From Zygnema circumcarinatum (taxonomy: Eukaryota; Streptophyta; Zygnematophyceae; Zygnematales; Zygnemataceae), in assembly GCA_037447605.1 (NCBI GenBank), contig CM074806.1:67417-131416 (forward strand): DNA of 64,000 bases. Reading direction: 5' to 3'. Both the position numbers and the translations under genes were made by a program. Numbering within the stretch: position 1 is the stretch's first letter; each line of letters starts with the position of its first letter. The notes below the pieces were generated by a model. The model made no database searches, was not told where the DNA came from, and saw only the letters and a list, made by a program, of their open reading frames with translations. Shown here piece after piece: positions 31,469 through 42,742 of the stretch.

Positions 31469-31963
31469 TGAGTATAGTTACCCCGTTTGGCTGTTGTCGG
31501 TTTGTGCACTTACGCAAAGCAAGCAGCAGGCGGTCGGTCGTCCCTGTGGCAGCTATAGCAGGCAGCCGTCGAATGTCGGAAGGAGAGAGAAGGTGTGCTG
31601 CGTCTCCCATTTCATGGCTCGTTAACGAGGAGTTTCTACATGGAAATATTGTAGAGAGACTGCCGAGAGAGATACGATATGCATGAATCTGAAGGAGTCT
31701 ATCGCGTGCTTCTGAACACAGACTTGCCAGTTTTGTCAACAGCACCTCAAGCTGCGATATTCATTTCGCTGTGTCCAAATTTGTGAGAATATGTGCTTGA
31801 TTATCACTGACACTCTTTGTCAAGTTAAAGTAGTGACCACGTCTCACAGTCAGAACGTGGGCACAAGTAGTTATAATCAGCAGTTGACATGTCAAGGGAA
31901 GGAGCCTTCGCAGGCTCTAACTGGTTTCTTCCCCTCGCAGACTGGCGTAGCATTACTCTAAAA
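31469..31963. other. Convergent 3' intergenic region
   Basis: This lies between the stop codons of the RNA methyltransferase (+) and the F-box/Sel1 gene (-). It holds only the two 3' ends; I see no exon or repeat. Confidence 0.5.
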
Positions 31964-33650
31964 TCAATATTGACCGGTGTTCCACAACCAGCCTACTGTC
32001 TTTTCTGCTTCGAGACTGCCCAGGTCCCTTGCCACCTTCAGCCTGCGCCATCCAGCGACAGGAACCCACAGGAAACGGAGAATTTAGTCGTTTGCATGGT
32101 GCTGAGCTCAGCAAGGGCCCACCCAGAGCCCTGTCAAAGACAGCTCACCACTTAATTGCCTCACTCGTGTCCACTCGCACGGCGCCCTCCCCATCCAGGT
32201 ACATGTACCCCAAGAGCAGCTGCAAGCATAGCCGCAATGACCGTAAAGCAATCCAAGTCATGTGAAAGCAGAAGCAGAGATTGTGTCAGACCAACTTAAT
32301 TTGCGAAGTGCCTCATTAATGGAAAAGCCTTCACATCCTGTGCTGCAAGCGCTAGGAGACCTGTGCATACCGCAGCTGCTGCAGTGACGTGTGGCTGGCC
32401 CTGAGGGTTCTTGATGACGCGCAACAGCCAAGCAAGCGCTTCTTCGCCGTCTCTTGGCCAGTCACCCTCCCCCTGGTAATAGGCTTCTCCTATGCGATAC
32501 TGACTACCCTGCAAACAAACGAGTGAAAATTCAGCGTCGATCTTCCTCCTGCATTACCAAGCCAGCAACAACGAATGGAACAAGCAACACTGTGGTATCT
32601 TGTCTGACGATTTACAAAGGGTGTATATAATGAGTTAGAGGGGAGCGACCTGATGACCCAAACGAGCTGCCTTCCGATACCATTCAAAAGCGCGCGTGCC
32701 TTCACTCCTACTCTCCATTTCCTCTGCCATAGCTACCATGGCTGAGATGTTGCCAACCTCCGCCGCTCGGATCAGCAGCCGAGGCAGGCAATGTTGCATG
32801 GCCGGAGCCCACTGTCCCGAGCTGCTTTCTGTCGGCCCCGTGCCAGGCCCAGCCTGTGAAGATTTGAAAACAGGGCGTTTGATCGAGGCTTGAAGCAGCA
32901 ACATCTGCCAGGGAGCCGTATTCAAAGGGATAAGCCGTTAAAGGACCACACCATTACCACCAAAAGGCCGCGCCAAGATGATAACAAGACAATGGACACA
33001 TGAATGCAGATAGGGACTTCAATTCTGCTCTACACATTCTACGCACTCTTAAACACCCGTCCCACAGATCTTACCACCTTCGGACGACCACTGACTGCAT
33101 TCGTCCCACAGCAGCTGGAACAGTGCACGCACCTTACAGATTTTACTCGTACGGCAAGGCAAACAGCAATTGAATACTCAATACATCGAATATCAGGTAG
33201 CATGCAGTTCAATAGACCCTCCATTCAAACATGAGGACAACAGCAAAGCAGGAGTCTTAAACCTTGACACTTGATGGATGGACATACTCTGAAGCATCAA
33301 GGTGTGCAAAACACAAATTGGGATGGCTGAGTGGCTTGAAGAGACAAAACTCATTTTTGCTACACTCCAATGGCCATATCCCAGAATTTCCCATGATTCG
33401 ATCTTCAACGAAACTCTCCAGAATGCTTCTTGAATTGAAGCAACTTTCAGTCGAAAATGCAGAGGAGAGTTCTCACCTCATCGTGCACAAGAGCATCCCT
33501 CCACAGGCTGCACACGGCGGCGCAAGCGTTGAGGTCTGAGAACTTCAGCAATCTGAAGATGCTTTCCAGGACGTCGGGAGGCAGGGCAGCCGCAGAGCCG
33601 CGCTGTTCGACTGCGTGTGGCGGATGCTGCGGTCCGTTCGCAGTCTCCAT
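31964..33650 (-). CDS. F-box protein with Sel1-like repeats
   Basis: Minus-strand exons in coding order are 33650-33477, 32853-32650, 32508-32371, 32219-32149 and 32042-31964. They join in phase into about 221 residues. The F-box is near residues 23-56 (LPPDVLESIFRLLKFSDLN, then VCSLWRDAL). Sel1/TPR-like helices follow: RAAEVGNISAMVAMAEEM, AFEWYRKAARLGHQ, YRIGEAYYQGEGDWPRDGEE, LLGYMYLDGEGAVRV and SEAIKWLKVARDLGSLEAEK, ending GWLWNTGQY. The protein would join an SCF ubiquitin ligase through Skp1, with the Sel1 array binding substrate. Plant F-box/Sel1 proteins of this architecture exist (Arabidopsis At1g70590 type). The 620-bp first intron may hide another small exon; none joins in frame. Confidence 0.85.
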
Positions 33651-34874
33651 GCCAACCCGCCGAGAGCTTTAGCGGCGCAAGCGCGCCCTCAGAGGCGCGC
33701 GCGGCATGCGGGCGGGAGGGCGGCTCAAAGTCAGGGGAGCTCTTGGGCGCGCATCAGCGCCAGTCACGCACACGTGGCAGCGTCGCCGTGGCGTCCTGCT
33801 GGACCACGAGGGCCCGACATGTCCCCACCGCTATTCCTGCATCGCATCGCAACAGGTGCCGATCAGCTCTCCGAACCCATTTGCACATTTCAACTTTAAA
33901 TTTTCCTCCTCTCTCCACCGCTGGCTCTGTCAATTACATTCTCTCGCTCTCTGCGCTCTCTTTCCCTCTCAATCTCTCTCTCTTGATTTTTTTGCCATGA
34001 TTTTATTGGTCTCTCTCTTTCTCTCTCACATTGTGCTACAAGTTCCGATCTTCCCTACAATTTCTCTCCATTCCTCCTTCGACCTTTCACACATTTCACA
34101 ACTAAGCCTTCTATCCCTCGCTACAACCTTGCATATACCCTCGTTAATGTGCTCTCCCTCAAGCTTTATTTCCTTTTCATCTAATCTCCCTCCTTCCTCA
34201 AGCAATCTCCTCCCCATCTCCCTCTCCGTGTTTGAAATAGTGTCCTCCTCTTCTCATTCCAATCTCTTCATTTCATCCTTCCCGCGCATCTCCCTCATTT
34301 GACGTTTCCTCCTTTCCCCCCTTTCACCCCGCGCATCCCCTTCTTTCTAGACCCATCCTGTCTCTCGTGTTTGTCCGTACCGAAAGAAAGGAGAGGCGCA
34401 GTTAAAGGCAGGGGGTGGTGACGCACTCTTCCGCCGAGCGATGCAGAGCGAGAGCGAGAGGGAGAGGGAGAGGGAGAGGGAGAAGCAGAGAGAGGACCTG
34501 ATTACCCGCGCCCCCTCCCTCCCTTCCTCCCTTCCTCCCTTCCTCCCTTCCTCCCTTCCTCCCTTCCTCCCTTCCTCCCTCCCTTCCTCCCTCCCTCCCT
34601 CCCTCCCTCCCTCCATCCCTCCCCCCGCCTGCCCGCCCGCCGCGTGGCCGCGCCCCTGCCGGCCGCGTGGCGCGCGCCGCGCCGCTCTCCGACAGTACGG
34701 CTTCCCCGCGCGTTTTTTGGTGCCGCGCCTGTACGGACGTCGCCGTACAGTGGCCGCCCCGGCAGGGACTCGGGGAGGGGCCCGCTTTCGGCCCGTTTCG
34801 GCGCTGTTCCGCCGGGGGGGGGGGGGGAAGAGGAGGAGGAGGAGGGGGAGGGAGAGGGGGAGGCAGGGGGCGCC
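33651..34874. promoter_or_regulatory. Divergent promoter region of the F-box and aldo-keto reductase genes, with pyrimidine-rich tracts
   Basis: Start codons at 33650 (-) and 34875 (+) point apart. 33895-34350 is strongly C/T-rich on the plus strand. 34441-34485 is a GAGAGG run. 34508-34622 is a CCTT/CCCT array. 34700-34750 has three GTAC cores (CAGTACGG, TGTACGGACG, CCGTACAG) close to the reductase start. Long open frames here come from the low complexity. Confidence 0.55.
34508..34622. repeat. CCTT/CCCT pyrimidine tandem tract
   Basis: About 115 bp of CCCTTCCT- and CCCT-type units, with every base on the plus strand C or T except one A. It is preceded by a GA-rich patch (34441-34485). It sits about 250 bp upstream of the aldo-keto reductase start. 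Confidence 0.85.
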
Positions 34875-37800
34875 ATGGCGGGAGGCGGGGCCGGGGGCGG
34901 GCGGCAGCGGCAGAGGCGTGGTGGCGGTGGCAGTGTCCCGCGGAGGACCGCGTGGCAGGCGGTGGTGACGCTGGCGGCGGTGGCGCTGCTCCTCCGGCAC
35001 GCGGCCCTGCGCCCCTCCGCGCGCGACCGCGCCCGCCGCCTCCTCCTCGCTGCCTCGCCCCCGCCCTCCCCTCTGCCCGCGCCTCTCTCAAGAAGGCTCG
35101 CAGCTGCGCCCCCGCCCTCGCCGCCGCCGCCCCGCAGCGTCCCTACCGCGGCCTCCGGGGAGCCCCTCAGAGCCTTCGTGGAGCTTGCCAATGGCGTGCG
35201 TAGTGCGTGGCCTCGCCTAACGCCCCGCACCGCCCTCGCTCTCGCTCTCGGCCTCGGCCTCGCCCGCTGACCCACAGCAGGGGGGGGGACGCGCTGTGCA
35301 GCGCAGTGCCGCGCCTCGGCTTTGGAACCGCCGGACTTGGCGCCGACACCGAGCAGGCCACCGCTCACGCCCTGTCGTGCGGCTACAGGTGCCGCATCCG
35401 CCGCGCCGTGTCGTGTATTTCACCCCTCGTGAAGAGGGGAATGGCGCCTGTCCACTGCTCCACAGCGTTCGGCGCTTCTGACAGTTTGGGAGAGTGGAGA
35501 TCGCAGGCTGCTAGACAGCGCACAAGCTCGAGAATGGTATCGGGAAGATTTGGTGGGAGTTGCCGTCTTGAATTCCGCCATTCCACGCGATGAGTTGTTT
35601 CTCGTATCCAAGGTGCGACCGAGGGTTTGAATTGAATCATTTGTAATGTCTACCATTATTTTCTCATTATTTTTTGTTAGCCCCAGTTGCCCAGTTTCCT
35701 GTTTGCAAAATCTCGGCACCCTGTTTGTGCTTATCTTGGAGCCATAGCTCTTTTTCCAATCCGTAAAATGCAAGGAAAATAAGTTATTAGCTTACAGAGT
35801 AGATGATAGCTCAAACAGAACTCTAGCTTAGAGTGCTTACAACAAACTTGGTTACAATAACGACTTCTCTAATGACGACCTAGCTGGCCATTGTGATTGC
35901 TCCCTGTTGAAGTTGAGTTGCGAGCCTTCGAGCCCTCAATTTGACCTTATTTTGGTCTGGCCCGCACTCTCGGCTATCCTCTGCTCAAAAAACGAAGTTT
36001 TTTTCTGGTAGATTTTCTTATCGTATGCTTTATATAGTATAAACAACCGCAGCATCATTCGGAAACGTCCCATGAAGTTGACAGGCGCTCTGTACTACTG
36101 GCAGAATGTTCGCTTTTGCTTAATGAGGGAGAGCCAATTGCAAGTTTTGTCCTTTGCTTTTTGGTACATAGCCGACTTCTGACGTCTGTGCGATTGTTTT
36201 GATTGTGGGGATGCGGTGCGGCAACAGCTTCACCCTCGTCATTTGGGTTACGAAAGCACTCGAGAGCGCTTCCAGGACTCTCTACGCGATCTGCACACGA
36301 CGTACTTGGACCTCTTCTTGCTGCACTACCCCGAGTGCTTTTCTGACATCTGCGGCGCTGAGCAGCCCTCAGGCACCTGGCAGGACAGGTGAGCTGGCCA
36401 AACCTGCGAGGTTTCAAATTCTGCGCAGACGTCGACGAGCAATCACAAACGTGGGAAATGCTGAAGCGGTATTTTGGATGGGTAAACAGCTGGCGTGCCT
36501 TGGAAAATCTGTATACGGAAGGTCGAATTCGTGCAATTGGGGTGAGGCTTACCTCTATGAGCAACTACAGTTTCAGTGGTGCCGTTGTCAAGTGGTATCT
36601 GCACTACTGCTGCCATTTAGTACTGCACAAAATGCGGGTTTCCTTGGGAAAATTGGAAAAGCCGGCCTTTAAAGAAGAGAGGCCGACACAATGTAGAACG
36701 AAGTTGGTGATGTAAACGGGAAAGGGGCCATTGGAAGTCTGGGGCTGATATCTGCGTCAGCAGTGTCTTCTCACTGAAAGAAAGGGGGGCATAATACAGG
36801 TGAGCAATTTTGATGAGCGACAACTCAATTTGCTTCTGGAAGTCGCACATATCCGGCCCCATGTTATTCAAAGGTGTTCTCAATCTCCTTCGCATTCAAA
36901 CTAGCATAGGTTCCTCCGTCTCGCAGGGATGGCAGCGCGTGTTTCTTTTCTCAAGACACTCTGTCGTGGAAGCTGAAGCTGGTCTTTTCCTTTTCCTTGA
37001 ATGTGAGCTCCCTAGCTGGAGGTTGAGTTGTTTTGAGATCGTGTGTGTCTCTGAGACAGGAACTCGGATCCTTTGAGAGCCGATCAGCAGATGCAGGCTT
37101 TTTGCCGCGCCGAGCGCATCCAGTACATGGGCTACAGCACACTGGGCAGCCAATGGCAGTTCAGCGGCCATCTCAATAACCCCGTGAGTTATCCAATGGA
37201 GAGGGGAGGAGGGGGGGGGGGACCATTCGTTCAAAATCTGAACGATCAAACTAAGGTTCGGCACGCTGTGCAGTCGCGTAGATGCAAGCTCCCCACTTGT
37301 ATTCTGCATTTCTTGTTTATTCTTTGGATTGGCCTTTGTGTTGGTTTGCCACTCTGACAGGTTCTCAAAAACAGTCAAGTGCGGAGTATTGCATCCGCTC
37401 GAAGTTGTTCTCCTGCACAGGTGTGGCGCGTTCAAACAGCTTTACGCCACCTTTCCCGTCGTGTTTTCTTTCCTTGAAGTCGATCTTTTCCTTTGTGCTG
37501 ATAACATCCACAGGTTTGCTTCATCGTGGAGTTCCACTTTAGTGCGTTTCTTTCTGCAGTCTTGTCGTCGTTGTCTTTCTTACAAATCTGTGGTTGCTGC
37601 CCTCCTTTTCCCCTGCTTGTTATGATTGGTGAACCTTATGCTTGCACTAAGTCCATGGGATTCTCGCCTTTATTCCTCAGACCTGTGATGCGTATTCGGA
37701 AGGTTCTCTTACAGTGTGTGTCGCACAGTTTCACCCAGGCAGGCAGGTACGCAATTGCTCAAACTCACATGAATGCCGGTATCCTGCAGGTGGTGTTGCA

Positions 37801-37951
37801 ATGGGCGCTGCTCCACGGACAGGTCGTCATTCCTCGATCTCACAGCCAGCAGCGCATTCTCGAGAACTTCCAAGCTCCCGGCTGCCAGCTGTCGCCAGCG
37901 GACATGGCCGCCTTGGACGGCCTCGATGGCCTCATGCCTACGATCAGATGA
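34875..37951 (+). CDS. Aldo-keto reductase with N-terminal membrane anchor or targeting segment
   Basis: Nine exons join in phase: 34875-35199, 35307-35388, 35507-35612, 36228-36388, 36490-36541, 36800-36873, 37060-37183, 37361-37420 and 37790-37951, giving about 381 residues. After a Gly/Arg start and a hydrophobic stretch (TAWQAVVTLAAVALLLRHAA), a Pro/Ala linker leads to the TIM-barrel. The catalytic tetrad is complete: Asp139 (RLLDSAQ), Tyr147 (EWYRED), Lys171 (FLVSK) and His204 (FLLHYP). IGVSNFDERQL and PRSHSQQRILENF mark the NADPH-binding region. It reduces carbonyl substrates with NADPH; the substrate cannot be predicted. The leader could be a signal anchor or an organelle presequence; both fit. 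Confidence 0.92.
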
Positions 37952-38871
37952 GCTGGCAGCTCGCTAGAAATAAGTGTCTCAAAGCAGCTCTGGTTACATT
38001 GCTTAAACTTGCCGGTTATTAGGGCGTGTCAGACTTAAAAATAGTCAGTATCCCTTTTTCTTAAGTTTGATACCAAACAAGTACTTAAAGGACTAGCGAT
38101 CCCCCTGCAAAGGAGCACTCCTGTAACTTTGTTTTGAGTAATGCATTTCGTAAGTTTTTGTTAGACTGACACGCCCTGTTGTTGGCTCTATTTGTCGACC
38201 TTCCTGACACATATTCCCTTTTGGTTTGGATCGCTTTATCTTTCGTTTTCCTTTGTTCTGCATGTATTTTCGGACATCGAGCTCTCATATTGAAATTTCT
38301 AAAATGGATTGGGCTCCACAACCTCATGCAGTGACTGAATTGATCAGCGTATTATACTTGGCTTGGACAACATGGCATGGGGGTAGCTTCAATGACTTCC
38401 TCGGTCCGGCTACTGAGCATTAGAAAGCGCATATGGGAACGAATGCCCATGTTGGACCGTGCGGAAGAGCCAAAACCGTCAGGACGCGAAATGTTTGAGC
38501 AGCTCGACAATGGAGTGCGCAACCGGCCCAGGGCTCGCAAATACTTGCAGCCGGAACAGTGGAACATCGACAATAGCAACCCCTCAATCGGCATGTTTCC
38601 AACTTGCGACCTTCTGAGCATCTCCGCTCAAGTACAATTCGGCACATGCACGATGAGGTTTACGCGGATGATGCTGCGAGGCACAACACTCCCTCCGTCG
38701 TCTTGTTCTGCTCGTCAAGGTGCGGCAATGTTGCCGCAAGAATATTGAATACCCGGCAACTCAGGAAGGTCCTTGAGTTCTAATCCGCAAGCCCCAGCAT
38801 CTCGATTGGCTGGAACAATCAAGGTCACAGCCGCAAAACATATTTACCGCTCTCCCACTACATACATTGTA
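37952..38871. other. Convergent 3' intergenic region with an unassigned open frame
   Basis: This separates the 3' ends of the aldo-keto reductase (+) and D27-like (-) genes. A plus-strand open frame 38377-38748 (123 codons, with mixed non-repetitive composition including REMFEQLDNGVRNRPRARKY) has no family I recognise and lies where 3' UTRs are expected. I do not call it a gene, but it is the most protein-like orphan frame in the window. Confidence 0.4.
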
Positions 38872-40518
38872 CTACTTAAGCTTTGGACAGAAATCTGCAA
38901 GGGGGTTTGCAGAAGGACAGGTGGCAAAGCATGATTGACGGAGAGCAGGATCGTCCTCGAGTGCGGGAGGTTTCTGACCGAACACCATCCGACAACCGAG
39001 CGTTTCAAAGTTTGGCTCCATTGTGAGCGGCATTCTGTCCCCAACAATAGATCAATTTCAGGCGTTTGCATCCTTTATTCCTTCCCAGCCACGCCTTGAG
39101 CCTTCTCCTGTTCTAATGAATTCCGTCGCAACAATAATGCAACGGCACAAAGATGACCACGACCACCGCATTGCGCTGCTTTTGCCACTGGAACATTGTT
39201 GAAACTCACTGGTCCCCATGCAAAAGGGCACAGCAGCAATAATGCTCAGGCAGCGACCAGCCCTATCGTAGATGGCATTTTCTTCGTACATCCACGAAAT
39301 TAACCTCAGAATGCAGAAAATGACTTGAGTGGAAAAAAAGAGACGTACCCCAACTCATTTGTAAAGAAGTGCTGGGTGGGTACTTTGCAAAGATTGATGC
39401 ACATCCCAGCACAGCCACTTGTGTCCAAGTAGCGGCACTTGTCAATCACCACAACGCTCCGCAGGAGCCGGCCATCCACTTCAGTCGACTCCACCTGCAT
39501 ACTGTCAAGGGCGTTCTCCCTTCCCATCAAGTCTTTGGACTCATACGTGTCGTAGGCGTGTACATATAAAATGCAGAAGGTCTAAACGCGCAGTCAGGTA
39601 GTGTGAAGCAGCGAAGAGATCTCTAATCCTTACAAGGAAAAGCGAGCGGGTCAATCACCTGACAAGGGCCAACCAGCCACTCAAAAAATTGCGGAGTGAT
39701 GCGCGCATTCAGCTCCGCTCCCCAATCAGAGTATGGAAATAATCGCCGAAACCATGCCGGAATACGTGGGAATCCCTGCTCTTTCGCCAAAAGCGACATT
39801 GAAGTTGCTGATGAAATGCCATCATGCAATTAGTCGGCTTTTCGTGACATACATTGCAGTGGACTGCTAGGGCGAAGAGGTGCTCGGCGCACCTGCAACA
39901 CTGCTGTTCTCTGCTGTTCTGCGTTCCGCCCTCGCATGAGAGCATGAGATACCTCCACCATGCCTTGATAACCATCTTCCCAGCTGCGGTTGGACTGCAT
40001 CACAAAAAAGTGCGTATGCCCAATGATGTCCATCTTCACTGTTCGGTGCACGCGATAGAGACAGCACGTGATGCAAAGAAAGCAAAAACCATATGATTGA
40101 CTAACCTTCCTGATTTTCAAGTTCCTCCGAGATGCAGCAAGGGCGAGCGCGCCACAACGATGTCTGGCCTGTACCTCTGAAGAGACATTCTCGTGCGAGT
40201 GGTGAAATCTCCAGAGTGGGGGAGGGAAGCACGGACCTGCCAGCCTGCGACCTTTCCGAACGATTGTCTGCAGAGGTGGATGAAGGCGAGGTCAAAGAAG
40301 GAGTCTTTGTAGGCGCGCGCTCCGAGCTCTGCCCGGCCCATGCTGGGCGCGGCCTCGCCCTCCCCCACCGCCTCCGCCGCTGCACGCAGGACGAGCCGGG
40401 GCCGGGGCCGGGCCGGGCGGCGCCTCGCCCCCCCCGGCGAGGCCAAGGCAGCGAGGGCGGGCGAGGCGGGCACTGCGGCGGGCCCCGCAGCCATACAGGG
40501 CGCACTGAGTGCCGCCAT
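38872..40518 (-). CDS. Beta-carotene isomerase D27-like protein (DUF4033)
   Basis: Minus-strand exons in coding order are 40518-40237, 39994-39893, 39775-39659, 39494-39349 and 39034-38872. They give about 269 residues in a continuous frame. Residues 1-60 are an Ala/Pro/Arg-rich transit-type leader. [34 protein letters not shown] and [19 protein letters not shown] then match the D27 N-terminal half. The Cys-rich DUF4033 core follows: [53 protein letters not shown] and [12 protein letters not shown]27 isomerises all-trans-beta-carotene at the 9 position in plastids, feeding strigolactone synthesis in land plants; algal D27-like proteins may serve other carotenoid roles. Which subclade this belongs to cannot be told by eye. 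It is divergent from the mTERF gene. Confidence 0.92.
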
Positions 40519-41035
40519 AGCTCCCTTCCCCTCCCTCCCTCCCCTGCGGACCAGTTACGCGAGCAGTCGCGCACGAGCCACGAGGCCCTCCGCTGAAGGA
40601 CGGCGGGAGGGAAAGAGGGCGGCACCGAACGGGACGCGGTGCGGCGCTGGACGGCGCTTTGCGCCGCCCTCTCCCTCTCCCACTCCCTCTCCCACTCCCT
40701 CTCCCTCGCCCTCTCCCTCGCCCTTTCCCTCTCCGTCTCCCTCTCCCTCTCCCTCGCCCTCTCCCTCTCTCTCTCCCCCTCTCCCTCTACCTCTCCCTCT
40801 CCCTCGCCCTCTCCCTCGCCCTCTCCCTCGCCCTCTCCCTCTCCCTCGCCCTCTCCCTCTCCCTCTCCCTGCCCTCTCCCTCTCCCTCTACGGTACAGCG
40901 AGAGGCCGCGGCGCCGCCGCAGCAGCAGCGCAGGAGGCGGCGCGTTGAACTGCGAGGACTCGCTTGCGGCTAAGGAACACGGCGAGGAGCCTTTCCCCAG
41001 GAGGAGCCTGCACCTGCCTGCCATCATAATTGGCG
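40519..41035. promoter_or_regulatory. Short divergent promoter of D27-like and mTERF genes, filled by a CCCTCT tract
   Basis: Only 517 bp separate the two start codons. About 40669-40889 is a run of CCCTCT, CCCTCG and CACTCC hexamer-type units on the plus strand, almost pure pyrimidine. It is followed by CTACGGTACAG (a GTAC core at 40894) and a CCGCCGCAGCAGCAG stretch. Both genes must fit their core promoters in the remaining 150 bp on each side. I see no TATA box. Confidence 0.6.
40669..40889. repeat. CCCTCT/CCCTCG hexamer-type low-complexity tract
   Basis: About 220 bp of imperfect six-base units, plus strand pyrimidine with sparse G and A. Open in several frames, giving Leu-Pro, Ser-Pro and Arg-Glu repeat translations that I do not consider proteins. 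Confidence 0.9.
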
Positions 41036-42742
41036 ATGTTCCTGCGCCGTGCCCAGCGCCAAACCCCTTCCCTCTGGAAAATTCTGCCTCAGACTTTCCT
41101 ACAATCTTTCTATTCTCGAGGTCTGACAGTGCCTGCTTCTGTTGATACCGCGAGACATAAAAACATCTCCCATTTCTTTCGGAGAATTCCTGATTCCGCG
41201 CACAGTTTTAACAACCATTCCTGGTTTCCAAGATCTAGCTGCTACGCCGTTTTCAGGGGAGTCCACTCTGCGGTAGGAGCTGAAGAAGATGACGATGAAG
41301 ATGAAGCAGGATTTGATGACGGGAACGTGCCCTCGCCTGACGAAAGTGCTATCAGCGCGGCACTCAATCTTATTCCAGGGATCAAGAGCTATCCGCCTCT
41401 GCTTAGTGCACGGAAAAACATGGGCCTTCTGCTGCATTTAGGAGCTTCACCGGAGGAAGCAGCGTACTTCATGAAGCGACAACCTTCTCTTCTGCTGTAC
41501 GAAGCTACCGATGATCTTTTGGCCAAGGCTTCTTTGCTGGACGAGTATTGCGGAGATCGGCAACTCCTCCTGCGTATGCGTCATCCTCTTGGTAGTCCAC
41601 ACACTTTGCAGGCCGTTCTCGATTTTTTGATGAATGAACTCAAATTTGACAAGTCCGAAGTGGCAAAACTCATGAAGTTAGAGGACCTGTCTCTTGTCGA
41701 TCAAGACGAGGCGTCACTGCGCGATGTGGTGGCTTGCATGCGCGCTGCAGGCATTGTCGACATAAAAAGGTTCTTCAAGCGTTTCCTTATGTGTCCCCGA
41801 TATCCACATGATTGGGTCGCTCGTAAGTTGGAGGTCCTCAGGAGTTTCCTGCCACCAAATGATTTGACCTCCATTGTGCAACGGTTTCCGAAAATTCTTT
41901 CAGCACAAGTCGATGTGTTGAAGATGAATAGAAATGCTTTGGTTGATCTTTTTGGGCTAGAAAAAGCAGCGAGGATGTTTCGGCAACACCCAGCCCTGCT
42001 AACAGCTGCTCCCAGCACAATACAGACAACTTATTTGGAGTTGATGCTCGTGTTTGGAGAAGAAACAGCCTTGCGGATGGTTGTTGGGCAGCCGGGCATC
42101 CTTTGCCTGTCGTGGGAGCGTGTGAGCAAGAAGCTTGACTACTTGAGGCAGGCCATGGGCCGCAAATTGGACGAGGTTGCCAGCTGTCCAACGTTCCTCA
42201 TGCGGAGCCTCGACAAATGTATTAAGCCTCGCCATCTGGCCCTGAAAGAGTGGTCATCCGAGTTCGGACTCAGCTACATTCTTGGCTGCAAACTTACGGT
42301 TTTCCAAGAACGTTTTACAGGGATCGTGGATCCGGACAATGCAAAGGCCGAGTCCGCGAGAAGCGAACGTACCAAAAACCTATTGTTAGAATTCTTTGGG
42401 GAGACTGGGTCGAAGGATATCCTACTGAAGGATCCCAGATTGGCTCGCATCAACTGCTCCCTTCTGGAGGCGAAGTTGGTCTACTTGGAGAAGGAGATGG
42501 AACGCTCACGGGTAGAGTTGATGGCATCCCCACAGGCTTTGCAGCGGAGCTTGCACGGGTGCATTATGCCCCGCCACAAGGCGCTTGGAGCACGTGCCAA
42601 AAACTATAGGCTGAACTATATCATAGTATCGAGCAATACATCATTTGAACGGCGTTTTGGCGTACGACTTCCACCAGAAGCTTACGAGTTCGCGTTACGA
42701 GTTCGCGTGAGTTTCGTGACATCTCGGAATCCGAGTGGCTGA
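41036..42742 (+). CDS. mTERF-family protein, predicted mitochondrial or plastid, intronless
   Basis: A single uninterrupted frame of about 568 residues begins at the first ATG (41036). The first 40 residues (MFLRRAQRQTPSLWK and on) are basic, amphipathic and free of acids, as in a mitochondrial presequence. A short acidic linker EEDDDEDEAGFDDG follows near residue 83. The rest is an array of mTERF helical repeats with the characteristic Pro at the start of helices: SYPPLLSARKNMGLLLHLG, RQPSLLLYE, FPKILSAQVDVLKMNRNAL, QHPALLTAAPSTI, QPGILCLSWERVSKKLDYL and CPTFLMRSLDKCIKPRH, repeated near the end as ASPQALQRSLHGCIMPRHKA. mTERFs bind organelle nucleic acid and act in transcription, splicing or translation. 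It is the only single-exon gene in this window. Confidence 0.93.
   Translation: MFLRRAQRQTPSLWKILPQTFLQSFYSRGLTVPASVDTARHKNISHFFRRIPDSAHSFNNHSWFPRSSCYAVFRGVHSAVGAEEDDDEDEAGFDDGNVPSPDESAISAALNLIPGIKSYPPLLSARKNMGLLLHLGASPEEAAYFMKRQPSLLLYEATDDLLAKASLLDEYCGDRQLLLRMRHPLGSPHTLQAVLDFLMNELKFDKSEVAKLMKLEDLSLVDQDEASLRDVVACMRAAGIVDIKRFFKRFLMCPRYPHDWVARKLEVLRSFLPPNDLTSIVQRFPKILSAQVDVLKMNRNALVDLFGLEKAARMFRQHPALLTAAPSTIQTTYLELMLVFGEETALRMVVGQPGILCLSWERVSKKLDYLRQAMGRKLDEVASCPTFLMRSLDKCIKPRHLALKEWSSEFGLSYILGCKLTVFQERFTGIVDPDNAKAESARSERTKNLLLEFFGETGSKDILLKDPRLARINCSLLEAKLVYLEKEMERSRVELMASPQALQRSLHGCIMPRHKALGARAKNYRLNYIIVSSNTSFERRFGVRLPPEAYEFALRVRVSFVTSRNPSG

Noticed and set aside
33070-33115. Possible extra exon (LLWDECSQWSSEG) in the first intron of the F-box gene
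   Set aside because: It has good splice-like ends, but its length leaves phase 1 while the next exon must start in phase 0, so the frame breaks.
33706-34302. 198-codon Ser/Leu/Phe-rich open frame
   Set aside because: It lies wholly in a pyrimidine-rich promoter tract. The composition is explained by C/T bias and there is no family match.
34402-35368. Long minus-strand open frames antisense to the aldo-keto reductase first exon
   Set aside because: They are GC-driven shadow frames of repeats (Arg-Glu-Gly, Pro-Ser). The plus strand carries the conserved exon chain.
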